This document shows, piece after piece, positions 1 through 10,332 of a stretch of DNA of 64,000 nt. The stretch is from the NCBI GenBank assembly GCA_907165275.2, contig OU015655.1, forward strand, positions 6,336,501 to 6,400,500, given 5' to 3'. The notes beneath the pieces were generated by a model. It saw only the letters and a program-made list of their open reading frames with translations. It ran no database searches and was not told the DNA's origin. Both the position numbers and the translations under genes were made by a program. The stretch's first letter is position 1. Each line of letters starts with the position of its first letter. The DNA is from Zygaena filipendulae. Taxonomy: Eukaryota; Arthropoda; Insecta; Lepidoptera; Zygaenidae.

Positions 1-877
1 TAAATTAAAAAAAATACTTCGTTAATATGCCTTTATATTTTTTGTACGATAATCTAAGTTTATTTCAGTTTTTCTATGTTATAAGTCGATTAGTTATTGA
101 ATGCGCTCACTTACCCTATTGCGTCTACTTGCCCCACAGGTGTACGCACACTTACCCGCAATATGGGTCAAGTGTCCGCATTCCGACTTATTATCAAAAT
201 GTTGATTTTTTTTTGTTAATTATGGAACGTGATGTTTTATGTTTTGTTTAAATTTATAGCCTAATAAATATTCTTTTCGAAACAATAATTTTATTTCCCA
301 AATTCTGCTTTAGTTCTGCACAGTGAGGCTGAAAACAGTAAAGTGCGCGCACTTGACCCGAACGACTCTATGAGTGTGTATCCATGTATTGAGTGTGTGT
401 GTATGTGTAAGTATGTGTTGTGTATGTAGGTATATGTCGGTATATATCAGATATTTATATTTATTTACATGCGCTCATGTCACTTTTTGAAAGTATATAT
501 TTATGTATTTGTGCGTGTACATGCTCTGACCTTTTATTGAACAATTTGGTATAACTATTCATGGTTATAAATTACATAGCAGTCAATTAATGGCTTTACT
601 ATTGTATCACTTCTAAGTCTTAAGAAATTGTTTTGTAAAATGCTGTTGACTGTAATAAATAAATAAATAAATAAATAAAATAAATAAATAAATAAATTTT
701 TAATGTTATATTTTACAAAATATCTCAAATTATCTAGTATTTAAGTGGCTTTGGAGAAAGGAAACTCCTCACCTCACCCCCTATTCTCCTGTCCTCTTTT
801 TCAACCTGTGTATAACTAGAACATTGCCATGGTTTTTAATATAGTTACCCAATTTCTTGCTTATTATGTAAACGTAC
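1..877. other. intergenic, no gene seen
   Basis: AT-rich sequence with TG-rich stretches around 370-470. I looked on the minus strand for a second exon to follow the first exon at 878-973 and saw no convincing acceptor with coding sequence, so the rest of that gene probably lies beyond the left edge. Confidence 0.5.
648..698. repeat. TAAA microsatellite
   Basis: About eleven near-perfect TAAA units with one slip in phase. A similar short TAAA run occurs at 44252-44270. Confidence 0.9.
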
Positions 878-973
878 CTCGTTTCCGTTAAATATGGCAC
901 CGATTTCTTCGAACGGTTTTTTGTGATGTTGATGATGATGTCCTTTAGCATCTTTTGCTTCACCTTTGACCAT
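878..973 (-). CDS. first exon of a gene related to the 2.8-9.9 kb cluster (partial)
   Basis: An ATG at 973 opens 32 codons that end at a consensus donor (GAG|GTACGT) at 878/877. The peptide is Lys/His-rich and contains K-P-F-E-E-I-G near its end, then G-N-E. The same F-E-E-I-G and G-N-E spacing opens the exon at 9901-9383, so this is probably the start of a further paralogue of that cluster. Later exons were not found in the window. The exon lies downstream of the gene at 2793-3395 in the direction of transcription, so it is not part of that gene. The function is unknown. Confidence 0.5.
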
Positions 974-1339
974 TTTTATAACCATACAGATATACAGCAG
1001 AAAATTTTGTAAAGTGTGTGAACTAAGTATATGAAGAAAAATTTTCAGGTGCCTCTACAGTCGTTAAAAATAATTAAGATTCTTTTAGACGATGTCAAAC
1101 ATATCTCATAGACTAAGTATAGTGGTTAAATTCTCTTTGGACATTAGTTCCTCAGTTTTAGTTCTAGAAAAAGGTCTGACTGTCACGTGTTGAAACAGGT
1201 TGTATTTTTATTTTGTTGAATATTGTACCTCCGTCTTTTTTAACCGCGAATGCGAACAGATATGCAATAGGTAGGTATAGTATTCAGATTATAATATATA
1301 TATATCGAGGAACTTGCAGACATGAAAAATCTAATCAAT

Positions 1340-1580
1340 ATTGGTTCAGCCGTTCGGGGCACATATCACGGACCTGTATAATTATTAATATCTCATTGTA
1401 TATAGCACCATCTGTTCTTACGTAAAAAAACAAACACTCATTTTTCATTGCCTGAAAACGCGGATAACACCACGTTTTCTAAAAATTAAACTAGCTAGAT
1501 CGGTTAATCGCTCCCGAAATCCCCTAAATGCCAAATTTCATGAAAATCGTTGGAGCCGAACGGATCTCGTAACAAAAGGA
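1340..1580. repeat. dispersed LINE/SINE-like fragment
   Basis: Shares strings such as 'cattgcctgaaaa', 'ctagctagatcg' and 'atgaaaatcgttggagccg' with 45410-45610. It looks like a decayed copy of an abundant lepidopteran repeat. Confidence 0.6.
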
Positions 1581-2224
1581 ATTAATTATAAGTCAAATTT
1601 TTATTTTTAAATCTTGAGTAGATACTTACATTTTTATTTTATCAGATAATGTAGGTATTATCAAACATACATTATAATAGATACTCACTTAGATTATTTT
1701 GACTTATACTAGTTTCATTTCATTGGGTTTCGTGATTTTCTCCGGAGCGGGGTAAAAGTATCGTAGGTATGTGTTTATTGTTAATCTAGAATTTATTAGG
1801 TCTTTCATTGAAATCCGTCCGGGTAGCCGTCCAAACATCTTCAAAAGTTTTCACATTCAAATTAGAAAATTCTTGTAAAAGCTTCCGCGGTAAGCGTATT
1901 ATAGGATTTTTAAGTACCTGTTATAGGATTCCGCGGCATGTTCGCTTTAACTCACAATGATATTTAAGTTCCTGCCTTTCATTATATTTAATTTGCTTAG
2001 GTAGGTACATTAAATTTAATACTTACTTATAAAATCAATGATTGCTATTAAGTTTCTAAGGGTTTCATTTTCAGAAAGAAATAATTAACGATTACTAAAC
2101 AAATTTTTTCTCTTTTTTTTATTACTCCGCAACAAAATAATGATCAAGTAGGTACTACGCGCGTATTTATCATGGTCGGCCGCCGGTAGTACCTAATGTG
2201 ATAAAAAAAGTACCTAATAGTCAG

Positions 2225-2450
2225 AAATCCTTACTAATACTAAAAATGTGTGCGTAAGTGAGTTTGTTTGTTACGCTTTCACGCCTTAGCGACTCAATCG
2301 ATCATCATGAAATTTTGCATGCACGTTGTCAGGGGCTCTTGGAATTCTGGCGGGACCTCCAAAATTTCCGTGGGTGAAACCGCGGTGAATAGATAGTGAA
2401 TTATATTTTAGTAGGTTTTTCTTCAAATTAACGCGGGTGAAATCGCGAGG
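2225..2450 (-). repeat. dispersed 'ccgcggtttcaccc' repeat, reverse orientation
   Basis: Carries the 'gtgagtttgtttgttacgctttc' type tail at one end and 'gtgggtgaaaccgcgg' at the other, in reverse order relative to the copy at 4145-4465. Confidence 0.65.
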
Positions 2451-2512
2451 CACAATTTGTACTTAAATATCATTGCTGTGACATTTCTCACAGCAACCAT
2501 GTCTAGTATCAT

Positions 2513-2545
2513 CTCAGAACAATAGCATTTATTTATTCTTCTGAG
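2513..2545. mobile_element. tiny insertion, family Q, 33 bp
   Basis: The insert begins ctcagaa and ends ttattcttctgag, so its ends are near inverted repeats. It lies between two perfect copies of the 8-mer agtatcat (2505-2512 and 2546-2553). Confidence 0.7.
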
Positions 2546-2792
2546 AGTATCATATTGCAAAAGTCAGAGAGAATAAATTGCTACAACAACACTATGTAAA
2601 AACTTTTTATTAGCTCCAATTATATTTATAATAGAATGTCTTTCGTTAGCTCTTATCAATTAATACTTCGGTATTCAGTTAAATAATACTGCGATATATT
2701 TATACGATTCAATTTTTTAAATTTTAGCTATGAAAAGATTTATTGTTGAAAACATCTGGGAGTCAATTAAGGAACCCGTTTTTTTTATAGTC

Positions 2793-3395
2793 CTATTTTT
2801 TCTTCTTCTTTGTGGACTTCATGCAACAGCACGGCGGGGGTTCTGGGTCGCACTGGGTCTCCCGGGTGTCCAAGCGACTGGGCGCCTTTTTCTCAGGACC
2901 TTTGGGAGTTACCAGTTCTAATTCCATTTTACAGCGACGATCACCCTTAGGTCCAACTTTTGCCACCTATAACAATAAAAAAAAACTAAACAAAAACTGT
3001 TCTCGCGACTTCGTTTGGGTGATCATACAGAATATTTCAAGTAGCTAAGTAGCTCGACTGACGATGTAGTAAGTATATTATCATTCAAAGCCTTTGAATC
3101 AAAGGTATTGTGAATAAATTTAGAATCAAAGAAAACATTCTTTTAGAAAGATATATCCGAATTAAGATAAGACCAACCTGAGAGTAAATTTAAAAATGGT
3201 ACATGTTTAGTCTGATAATACCTTCAACACGAATACATCTTTCTTGGGATGCAGCACAGCCTGCGCGGCTCCGGCGTCGGGCACGTTGGTGGGCACCATG
3301 TTGCACCGCCAAGGGCAGGGGTTCCCCAAGCCATGCTTGCTATGTCTCTGCTTCCCTTGTACCTGGGTGCTCTTGGTCACTTTCAAGTGCGACAT
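2793..3395 (-). CDS. small Lys/Cys-tailed protein, cluster gene A (two exons)
   Basis: Exon 1 (3395-3222) starts at ATG 3395 with an in-frame stop just upstream. It ends AAG|GTATTA. Exon 2 (2966-2793) follows the acceptor TATAG and ends in TAG, giving 115 residues. The joined text reads D-V-F-V-L-K|V-A-K and then C-K-M-E-L-E-L-V-T-P-K-G, the same motif as the uninterrupted exon at 9901-9383; this confirms the splice and shows an intron absent from that paralogue. The tail is Cys-rich (P-P-P-C-C-C) followed by five lysines. No signal peptide or membrane segment is visible. The role is unknown. An extra upstream exon cannot be excluded. Confidence 0.65.
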
Positions 3396-3580
3396 TATGG
3401 TGATTCTATTCAAATTTTAACTAATACAACTGGAATTTTCAAATTCTCCACAAAGATCTGCATCGATGTACTGTCATCGTGACAAGGATTAATGAAAATT
3501 CTGGCCACAGAGAATAAATAAAATCACTAGGTACCGCGATCACTAAGAAGAAAACGAAGTATCTACCTAGGTAATTGGTT

Positions 3581-3641
3581 GTTGATCGCTTTGGTTGATC
3601 GCACGTAGTGGTTAGGTATATACCTACTCTTTGGTTGATCG
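3581..3641. repeat. three copies of gttgatcg split by two tiny inserts
   Basis: The 8-mer gttgatcg occurs at 3581-3588, 3594-3601 and 3634-3641. The gaps are 5 bp (ctttg) and 32 bp (starts cacgtagtggtta, ends tactctttg). The longer gap reads as the reverse of the family P variant at 24290-24310 with extra internal bases. The shorter gap equals its last five bases. Confidence 0.65.
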
Positions 3642-3655
3642 GTGGAGGTCGTAGC

Positions 3656-3674
3656 CAGAGAGAAGGTAATCACT
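3656..3674 (+). mobile_element. tiny insertion, family P, 19 bp
   Basis: cagagagaaggtaatcact lies between two copies of gtagc (3651-3655 and 3675-3679). Other family P members have longer flanking repeats, so the right edge is uncertain. Confidence 0.55.
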
Positions 3675-3679
3675 GTAGC

Positions 3680-4144
3680 GAGTGAACGTCTGTCGCGTTA
3701 TTCGATATTTTCACCACTGTTTAGAAATACGTACATTCGCAGAATGAAACGGGATAAATTGCGATAGATTGCCATAATTGAAGAAAAAGAGGAAGAGATA
3801 AAAAATCGTATTTTTTAAATCTTTGTTCCCAGTTTGTTTTTTTTCGTTCATGGTGAATATCCCAATAGTTCTATAGAACTACAACTAGGATGCACCCACC
3901 TCAACGTTTTTAAAGATTTCTCTAAAACTGTGAACTTTTGATAAAAATACATATACTTACCTAAGTGAAATTTTTGTATAAGATGATCACTTAATCTCTT
4001 TTGGCCAACTTTTAACTAATTTGTTGTAAAGCTCTATCATAATTTCTTGGAAGCTAACTTTAAAAGTCATTGCGTGTGTATGTATGTAGTATATCTGGTG
4101 GGATTGTGGGAACAAAGGTCGCAAAATATGATTCATGTGTAGGT
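3680..4144. other. intergenic, nothing recognised
   Basis: AT-rich, with no coding frame or repeat that I can name. Confidence 0.4.
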
Positions 4145-4465
4145 ATACAAGCTGTTCCCCGCGGTTTCACCCTCGTTAATTTCAGAGTTCCCGCAGAAAT
4201 TCCGGGTAAAAGAACACTATATGTCTCTAGTCTTGACAACGATAAGGCGTAAAGATACCTAACTGAAAGACAGACACACACAGTAACTTTTGCGTTTATA
4301 GACAGTTTCACCCGCGAAAAGTTTGGAGTTCCCGCGGAAATCCCGGGATAAAAAGTACCCTATGTCTGTATCCCTGACAACGTGTACATGTAAAATTTCA
4401 TGATGATTGGTTGATCCGAAAGCGTAACAAACAAACTCACTTTCGCATTTATAATATTAGTAAGG
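4145..4465 (+). repeat. dispersed 'ccgcggtttcaccc' LINE/SINE-like repeat
   Basis: Contains two tandem-like copies of the module running from 'tttcacccgcg' through 'gagttcccgc' and 'ccgggataaaa' to a tail of the type 'aacaaactcac...tataatattagtaagga'. Similar decayed copies occur at 6110, 11690, 13305, 21130, 22690, 42395, 42870, 44165, 45620, 55025 and 63050. Confidence 0.75.
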
Positions 4466-4467
4466 AC

Positions 4468-4487
4468 CTCAGAAGAATAACTAAAGC
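4468..4487 (+). mobile_element. tiny insertion, family Q, 20 bp
   Basis: ctcagaagaataactaaagc lies between two perfect 9-bp copies of agtaaggac (4459-4467 and 4488-4496). The duplicated sequence is the tail of the preceding dispersed repeat, so the insertion is younger than that repeat. Confidence 0.8.
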
Positions 4488-4659
4488 AGTAAGGACCAAG
4501 TGGGACCAAGTAAAACGTTCACTCTCGTTCGTTCATTTATTCATTCATCTCTCGTTCTTTATGTAACTTGTATTTTCAAGATGACATAAAATACCTACTT
4601 ATGAATTATGATATCCATAATAAACCATACGTTGTCGGTTTTTGCCGATGCTCATTAAC

Positions 4660-5612
4660 AAAAAAATTAAAACCGACTTCCAAAACATAAAACCAAAAAG
4701 CTAAAAATAAAAAGCTATAAATAACAAAATACAGATTTAATCCAAAAGACAAAAACACACGTAATATTATTATTGGTTTGTGCTACCACTGATAGATAGG
4801 TTCGAATTCGGTAACAAGCCCGCTGGTGTCTGCCCACTTGGGTTGTTCTGCTTCAGAAGAGCTGGTGGCGGGAGTCGACTGAGCCCATCTACCCCCTCCA
4901 TATTTGGCTTGTCACCGACTTCATACCGATCAGTGGTAGCATAAACCAATAATAATATTACGTGTGTTTTTGTCTTTTGGATTAAATCGGTATTTTGTTA
5001 TTTATAGCTTTTTATTTTTAGCTTTTTGGTTTTATGTTTTTGTTTATTTCTCACTTTTAAGTGACATAGTTCGTAATTTCTCTAAGTTACAATAGCCTAA
5101 TGTCAACTGCTGATCGCCCTCTACAAAATATTGCTTTTCCCGACGCAGGGACGTTAATTATTGAGGAGTTCTCCTAGTACATCACCAACAGTTCCATTTC
5201 ACCATATTCATTGTAACGAGCATAAATTGTTTAGAAACCATATTAAAGTTAACGATTTGAAACCCGTGAAATACCTATTATTGAGTAGTTCTGATAACCA
5301 TCTGTGGTTTTCATCATCAGTTCCACTTCTTCAAATTTTGCTTTCCGAAAGCAAATACACGATTTACTATAAAAATACAAAAATTGCTATAGGTGTGCCT
5401 ATAATTTTTGAAGAGTTCCCTCGATTTCTCCAAGATCCCATCATCAGATCCCGGTTTGGTAGCAATGGGACCTACTTGGGAGTATACCCTTTCAAACAAA
5501 AAAAGAATTTTCCAAATTGGTCCAACCGCCTTCGAGTAATCGATGAACATACATAAAAAAAAAATACATACAATCGAACATAGAACCTCCTCCTTTTTGG
5601 AAGTCGGTTAAA
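4660..5612. repeat. lepidopteran repeat with ~115-bp inverted arms, plus a linked fragment
   Basis: 4680-4795 and 4937-5045 are inverted copies (arms include 'cgtaatattattattggttt' and its complement) around a loop of about 140 bp. 5330-5612 is a second module ending 'cctcctttttggaagtcggtt'. Both modules recur in the same order at 61085-61870. 26580-26606 carries just the terminal piece in reverse. Confidence 0.75.
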
Positions 5613-5814
5613 AAGCGCCTCAATCTGAGCTGCTCGCGCGGTGTGAACGGATGTAACGATGCTCGCGAGCCAGAGCAAAATAAAAATGTATAAAGAATGT
5701 ATTCGTTTAACATAATTCTACATTGATACCGTAGGTACTATTGATTACCGTGGTGTAATTTGTTGAACCAGAGTTTTCGTTTTTGTCTTCGTTTTTTTAT
5801 TATATTTTATTGTT

Positions 5815-5945
5815 TTAATATATAGCCAGTTCCCATCCCCGTTCCAGGTCGGCAACGCACCTGCATGCCTTCTGGTGTTGCAGATGTCTATGGGCGGCGG
5901 TAATCACTTACCATCAGGTATACGACTTGCCCGTTTGCCCCCTAT
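5815..5945 (+). repeat. LINE-like 3' end with A tail
   Basis: Runs from 'agttcccatccccgttcc' through 'ggtaatcacttaccatcagg' to 'gcccgtttgccccc' and an A-rich tail. This is the 3' end of a common lepidopteran retroposon, by general recollection. Confidence 0.65.
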
Positions 5946-6109
5946 AACATAAAAAAAAAGAAAAAAAGGCAACATGAACATGAACAACAGAAACTAAATG
6001 CTCAAACTGGCTCACTTTGGCTCACAAGGTCCATGCACAATTTTTTCAAATTGCCTTGGGTGCCACGGCTCGCGAGCGAACGGACGACCGTCTGTCTGAA
6101 CGCGGCTAT

Positions 6110-6410
6110 TGAATCTTTACATCACTACATATTATCAACAAAGTACACCGCCGCGTCTGTCTGTCTGTTCGCGATAACTTAAAAAAACTACTGAACGGAT
6201 TTTCTTGCGGTTTTCACCAATAGATAAAAAGGTGATTCATGAGGAAGGTTTAGGTATATGATATTTCAAGGTTTTGTGTAAATTGGTTGAAATATAACGA
6301 TAAAATTTCATCAAATTTTTGCATAAGTTACACGTTTTCAGGACAGAAAAGGACATACGGTACTTTTACCCCGGATTCCCGCAGGAACTCCAAAATTGAC
6401 TCTAATTTAG
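6110..6410 (-). repeat. decayed dispersed repeat
   Basis: Contains 'cgtctgtctgtctgttcgcgata', 'actgaacggattt' and 'ggtttt.cacc', the reverse-oriented part of the 'tttcacccgcg' family. Confidence 0.55.
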
Positions 6411-6960
6411 AACTAATAGCATAACATATTGTTAGGTTAGTGAGTTTATTTTTACTTAATACATTTTCTGTTTTAATTACGCCTACTTAACAAATCTTGA
6501 AGACTTAATGTAAAAATATTAATAGAATGGCACAAAGATAGCAATATATAGGTAAATCTACTGTAGGTAGGTTCATCGACTACGGAAACACCAAGTTCAG
6601 CAGCAGTATCTTCGTGATTTCTTAGTCCTAAATAGAAATCAAATCATTAGTAATTGTATAAGGAGGGTGCAAAAAGCCGTGCTAACCATGTCGAACCGTG
6701 CGTTGTCGCCTTCCAACAAATTGCTTGATGAAAAAAAAGAAAACGTGTGCTTATTTCATGCATATTTTTAATGATATAGATTCAATGTTATACATTCAAT
6801 GTCTTTTTATTTTATTGATCTTATCAAATTCAGTCACATATTGTGAGTTTTGTAAAGTGGGGACGATACCGATATTTGTAGGTACTTCTTTACTACTGCT
6901 GTATTTGTATAAGTGATTAGGTTAGGCAATATTATTGATATTGAACGAGAATTTTAACGT

Positions 6961-8627
6961 TTATGGGCAGCAGGTGGAGCAACTACTCTTGCAGCATTTA
7001 GGTTTACACGGAGCGATCGAGCAGCACTTGCGAGGCGGGCAGGGCGGGATGCCGCAGCAGGCGAGGCACGGCCCGGGCATGCTGCGGCAGCGCACCACAG
7101 GACACGTTTTAGATCGATTGCAGCAAGGCGATATTCTCTTTCGACGAGATTTCATTTTAGGTTGACTGCGAGCCTTGCGAGTCTTTTTATAACTCACGGG
7201 GCACGGTCGCAGACACGGCGAGCTCTTGCACGGCATGCTGCACGGACTGCTGCAACAGGGTGGCGAGCATGGAGCCACGCAAGGCGAGGGAGGGCAAGGC
7301 CTGCACTTGGGCGGGGGCGGGCACGGCTTGCACGGCCGACATGGTTTCCCGCAACAGGTTGACTTGCAACACTTCTTGCAAGGCACAGCTCGACAAGGCA
7401 TCGGTCCACATGGCTTTTTGCACCCTTTTACGCAGCATTTTGGTTTGCAAGGTGATGGGCGACAAACAATCATTTTACATTTTATAGGGCGACAGGCTCC
7501 GGGTGGTGAACACGGCTTTGGACACGGTGGCCCACATGGCGGCGGTCGAGAAGGCGGTGGAGTCCATTCCAACAGTAATTCATTCTTCGCTAGAGGAGCT
7601 CCGGTCATTCGTCGAATTACTAGTTCAAATACGCCTCGTCTTGGATTAGTCATTGTTGACACTTTAACAGGACCTTGCTCCTCGCCTGATAAAGCAACAA
7701 TGCATTTAGGTCCTTGGCACGGCTCTTTTCCATGCACTGGACATGGTTCTCTAGGCCCAATTCTTATGTGGGATACAGTTGCGACCATATCTCCTTTAGT
7801 TCCAGCTAATGCTGGACATGGTTTCTCATCTTTGATTGAGACTGCCCTTCCTGTTAGAGTCCCCGCAGAAGATCCCTTCGCTCTGGTCTGTGCAGCAGTA
7901 GTACTGCTCGGAGACTTGGCTTGTATCGAAGCGTTGCCTATTATCTTTGCGCTACTTTTATTAAGCTTAGCATGTGAAGATTTTGCACTTCCCATCCCCG
8001 TTTTACTAGATTTAGCTTCTACTTTTTTTCTTCCAAAAAAGTATACATCTTGATAACGTACACCTTGCTTCACGTGTTTCTGTATATCAGTAGGTGCAAG
8101 ATATGTATTAAACGTTGAACAATGATCAGAGTATGCACTCGTACTACTGGGAGCATACTGCGAATCACAACGGACTTGAAGACATTTATTGACTGAAGCT
8201 GTGGCCTGTGTTCCTGAGGTGCGATGGCGATCAAAGTTATTAAAAAGAGACATATTATACACAGTAGTTTCCTTTTTACCAAATAATACATCACATGGCT
8301 CTTCATTTTCTTGGCTACGGCAATACTTTTTTTTATCATAAGTTGCCGTATCGGAGAAAAAACTTAATTTCTTTGACTTAAAAGTCGATAGTGAAGAAAA
8401 TGAACCATGAGAACTTCTTTTGGATGTCGACAAAATAGATTTCTTTGTTAATATCACGTTCATTCCGACGTTTGAAACTGCTTGACTCCCGATTTCCTTG
8501 TGTTCACTCCGATTCATCACATTGATTATAACGTGGTTACCAACATGTAAATCTTTGCCTGTAGTCTTAATTTCCAGTTTCCGCTCTTCTGATAATTCTT
8601 GGTACAACGGCAAGCTCGGCAGATTAC
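6961..8627 (-). CDS. Cys/Pro-rich protein, cluster gene D, terminal exon
   Basis: One long open frame of about 555 codons ends in TAA at 6961. The N-terminal edge is probably the acceptor GTAG| at 8629/8628, since no ATG fits and an in-frame stop lies upstream; a first exon is therefore missing. Order of parts: an opening segment with V-G-N-H-V-I-I-N-V; a long Ser/Lys-rich low-complexity middle; G-P-R-E-P-C-P-V-H-G; then V-F-E-L-V-I-R-R-M and L-L-L-E-W-T-P-P-P, which fits the cluster module; and about 180 residues dominated by C-x-P-C, C-C and Lys. The GC-rich Cys/Pro tail resembles structural proteins of sperm or cuticle, but that is only a compositional remark. It may belong to an uncharacterised insect DUF family; I cannot name it with confidence. 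Confidence 0.65.
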
Positions 8628-8809
8628 CTACGACCAGTTGGACGACACTTTATTCATGTTATTTATGAATTCGTAACACATACTTATTATTTTACATTAA
8701 AATTCGGATGTGTATACTACAAAGTTGTTTAAAATAACAACGAACTTGAAATCATATTAATTTAATAAAAAAATAATAATAATATATAAAATAACAAATA
8801 TTTAATAAA

Positions 8810-9224
8810 TCAAAATTTACGTTTGCCAGATTTAGCATTACAACAATAATTAGTACAACATGGCACACACTGAGCTGTACGCGTATCGTTAACGGGCACT
8901 TCTTTCTCGTGACTGATCACTGGAGTTATAAATTGGTATTCCAGCCTCGATTTACGCCCCGGCATTTCGATATATTTCCCGATACGCAATTTGATCACTT
9001 GCTTGGGAAAGTCGTAAACGACCCCAGGATAGTCTTCCGCTGTGGTCGGCATCAGATGTCCCGGCTCGTCGCGGGCCATGTCACCCACTCCATCAGATGT
9101 GAAGGTAAAGTGAGCTCGCTGCTTGTGGCCATTGCCGCACGAATCCGTTGGCACTTGGAATATGACCTTGTTACCCGTCGGGCAGCAATCTGCACAATTT
9201 GTTTTCTTGTCAGACCAGGCATTA
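8810..9224 (-). CDS. Cys-tailed cluster gene, terminal exon
   Basis: An open frame runs from a probable acceptor (TTAG|T at 9226/9225) to TGA at 8810, about 137 residues. It contains P-T-G-N-K-V-I-F-Q-V-P, then V-I-K-L-R-I-G-K-Y, S-R-L-E-Y-Q-F-I-T-P and a C-V-P-C-C..Y-C-C tail ending in basic residues. The same order of elements is found in the genes at 9383-9901 and 2793-3395, so this is a diverged tandem paralogue. The codon read as GTG at 9154 is not a plausible start because the frame continues upstream. The first exon was not located. ATTAAA follows the stop within about ten bases. Confidence 0.6.
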
Positions 9225-9382
9225 CTAACATAATATGGAGGATTACTTATATTACGGATTAGTTTTTATAGTAATATAATAAACACATAATATTAATATA
9301 GAACTGTTATTTTTCAATAATAATAATAAAGTACAATGCTTTATTTCATACAAAACAACAGACACAAATCAAATAAAGTGGT

Positions 9383-9901
9383 CTATCGAAACTTCTTTTT
9401 TTTTGTTGTCTTTTTCTTGAACACGCAGCAATCGCAATCTGGGTCTGATTGCATTCGCATGTTAACTTTTCGTACCGGAGGTTTTTTGTCGCCACCCTTT
9501 GGCGTAACAAGCTCTAGTTCGAGTTTACATTTCGTGTCTCCTTGCATCGCGGTCTTAGCCACTTTTAAAACGAAAACGTCTTTATTGGGAAGTTCTTGTT
9601 GAGGTTTGGCGTCACCGTATGCTTGTTGGTTATGCTTTGTGGCTTGAATGCAGCCTTCTGTGGTGCAAGTAAATTGGGTATCAGCAGGTCGGGCCCCATG
9701 GCAGCAGGTTGCTTCTGTTGGGAGTGCTAGACTTATTTGATTTTTTCCACATGGAGCTTCACAAGGACCACCATCTTTCCCTTTAGTAAATGGGCATTGC
9801 ATTGCACAGTGAGTCTGGCTAATTTTCTTAATGATAGAGGCACTCGCTGGCACTTTAATCTTGAGTTCGTTGCCACCCAGAGTAGTTCCTATCTCTTCAA
9901 A
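9383..9901 (-). CDS. Lys/Cys-tailed protein, cluster gene B, terminal exon
   Basis: An open frame ends in TGA at 9383. It begins near 9901 after AACAG, where F-E-E-I-G is followed by G-G-N-E-L-K-I-K-V-P. The middle has paired cysteines. The end reads D-V-F-V-L-K-V-A-K, then L-E-L-E-L-V-T-P-K-G, D-C-D-C-C and a run of lysines, closely matching gene A (2793-3395) but without its intron. The opening matches the lone first exon at 878-973. The acceptor has a poor pyrimidine tract, so the 5' edge may be wrong. Location and role are unknown; no signal peptide is visible in this exon. Confidence 0.65.
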   Translation of the reverse strand, partial: FEEIGTTLGGNELKIKVPASASIIKKISQTHCAMQCPFTKGKDGGPCEAPCGKNQISLALPTEATCCHGARPADTQFTCTTEGCIQATKHNQQAYGDAKPQQELPNKDVFVLKVAKTAMQGDTKCKLELELVTPKGGDKKPPVRKVNMRMQSDPDCDCCVFKKKTTKKKKFR

Positions 9902-10332
9902 CTGTTTACTGCGACCTGGCCATTAACAAATTGGTACTCATGGAGGGTTCAGATGTCGTGAATAATTATTTTCAAGTTAAAATCAATATTCCTATTTTTC
10001 TTTGTTGTATGTCTAACACTACTAGGTAAAATAGTGACTACACAAGCATGTTAAAAATTTCTACATGAAGACTTTCAATTAAACTAAAGACCAAATATAA
10101 GAAGATATCTTCGGTGGATTTAATGTAAGTATGGGAAACTTATTACCACATTCGGAACTTTGAAAATCGGAAGTAGATTTGTTGATAGAACTCGTAATGG
10201 GTTATTTGACTTCGACAACACGCACTCACAGATATAGACTCACAGTGCTAGTTTTAATTAGAACTTGATATTAATCACCGATTGGAGTTATAAATGATTG
10301 GAGGAAAATTACCTAATACAATTTTTTTTAAG

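Larger units (their letters stand above)
974..2792. other. intergenic with old repeats
   Basis: I see no gene. The stretch holds decayed dispersed repeats (about 1340-1580 and 2225-2450) and one tiny flanked insertion (2513-2545). Confidence 0.5.

Noticed and set aside
781..963. 60-codon minus frame at the left edge
   Set aside because: Different frame from the exon at 878-973, which has an ATG, a donor and similarity to a neighbour.
5881..5920. Family P relative in the LINE-like 3' end ('ggtaatcactta')
   Set aside because: Shares only about ten bases with family P and has no flanking duplication; probably chance.
7226..8053. 275-codon plus-strand frame opposite the Cys/Pro-rich gene
   Set aside because: It is the mirror of a GC-rich, highly repetitive coding exon on the minus strand, and its His/Gly-rich text follows from the Cys/Pro codons opposite.
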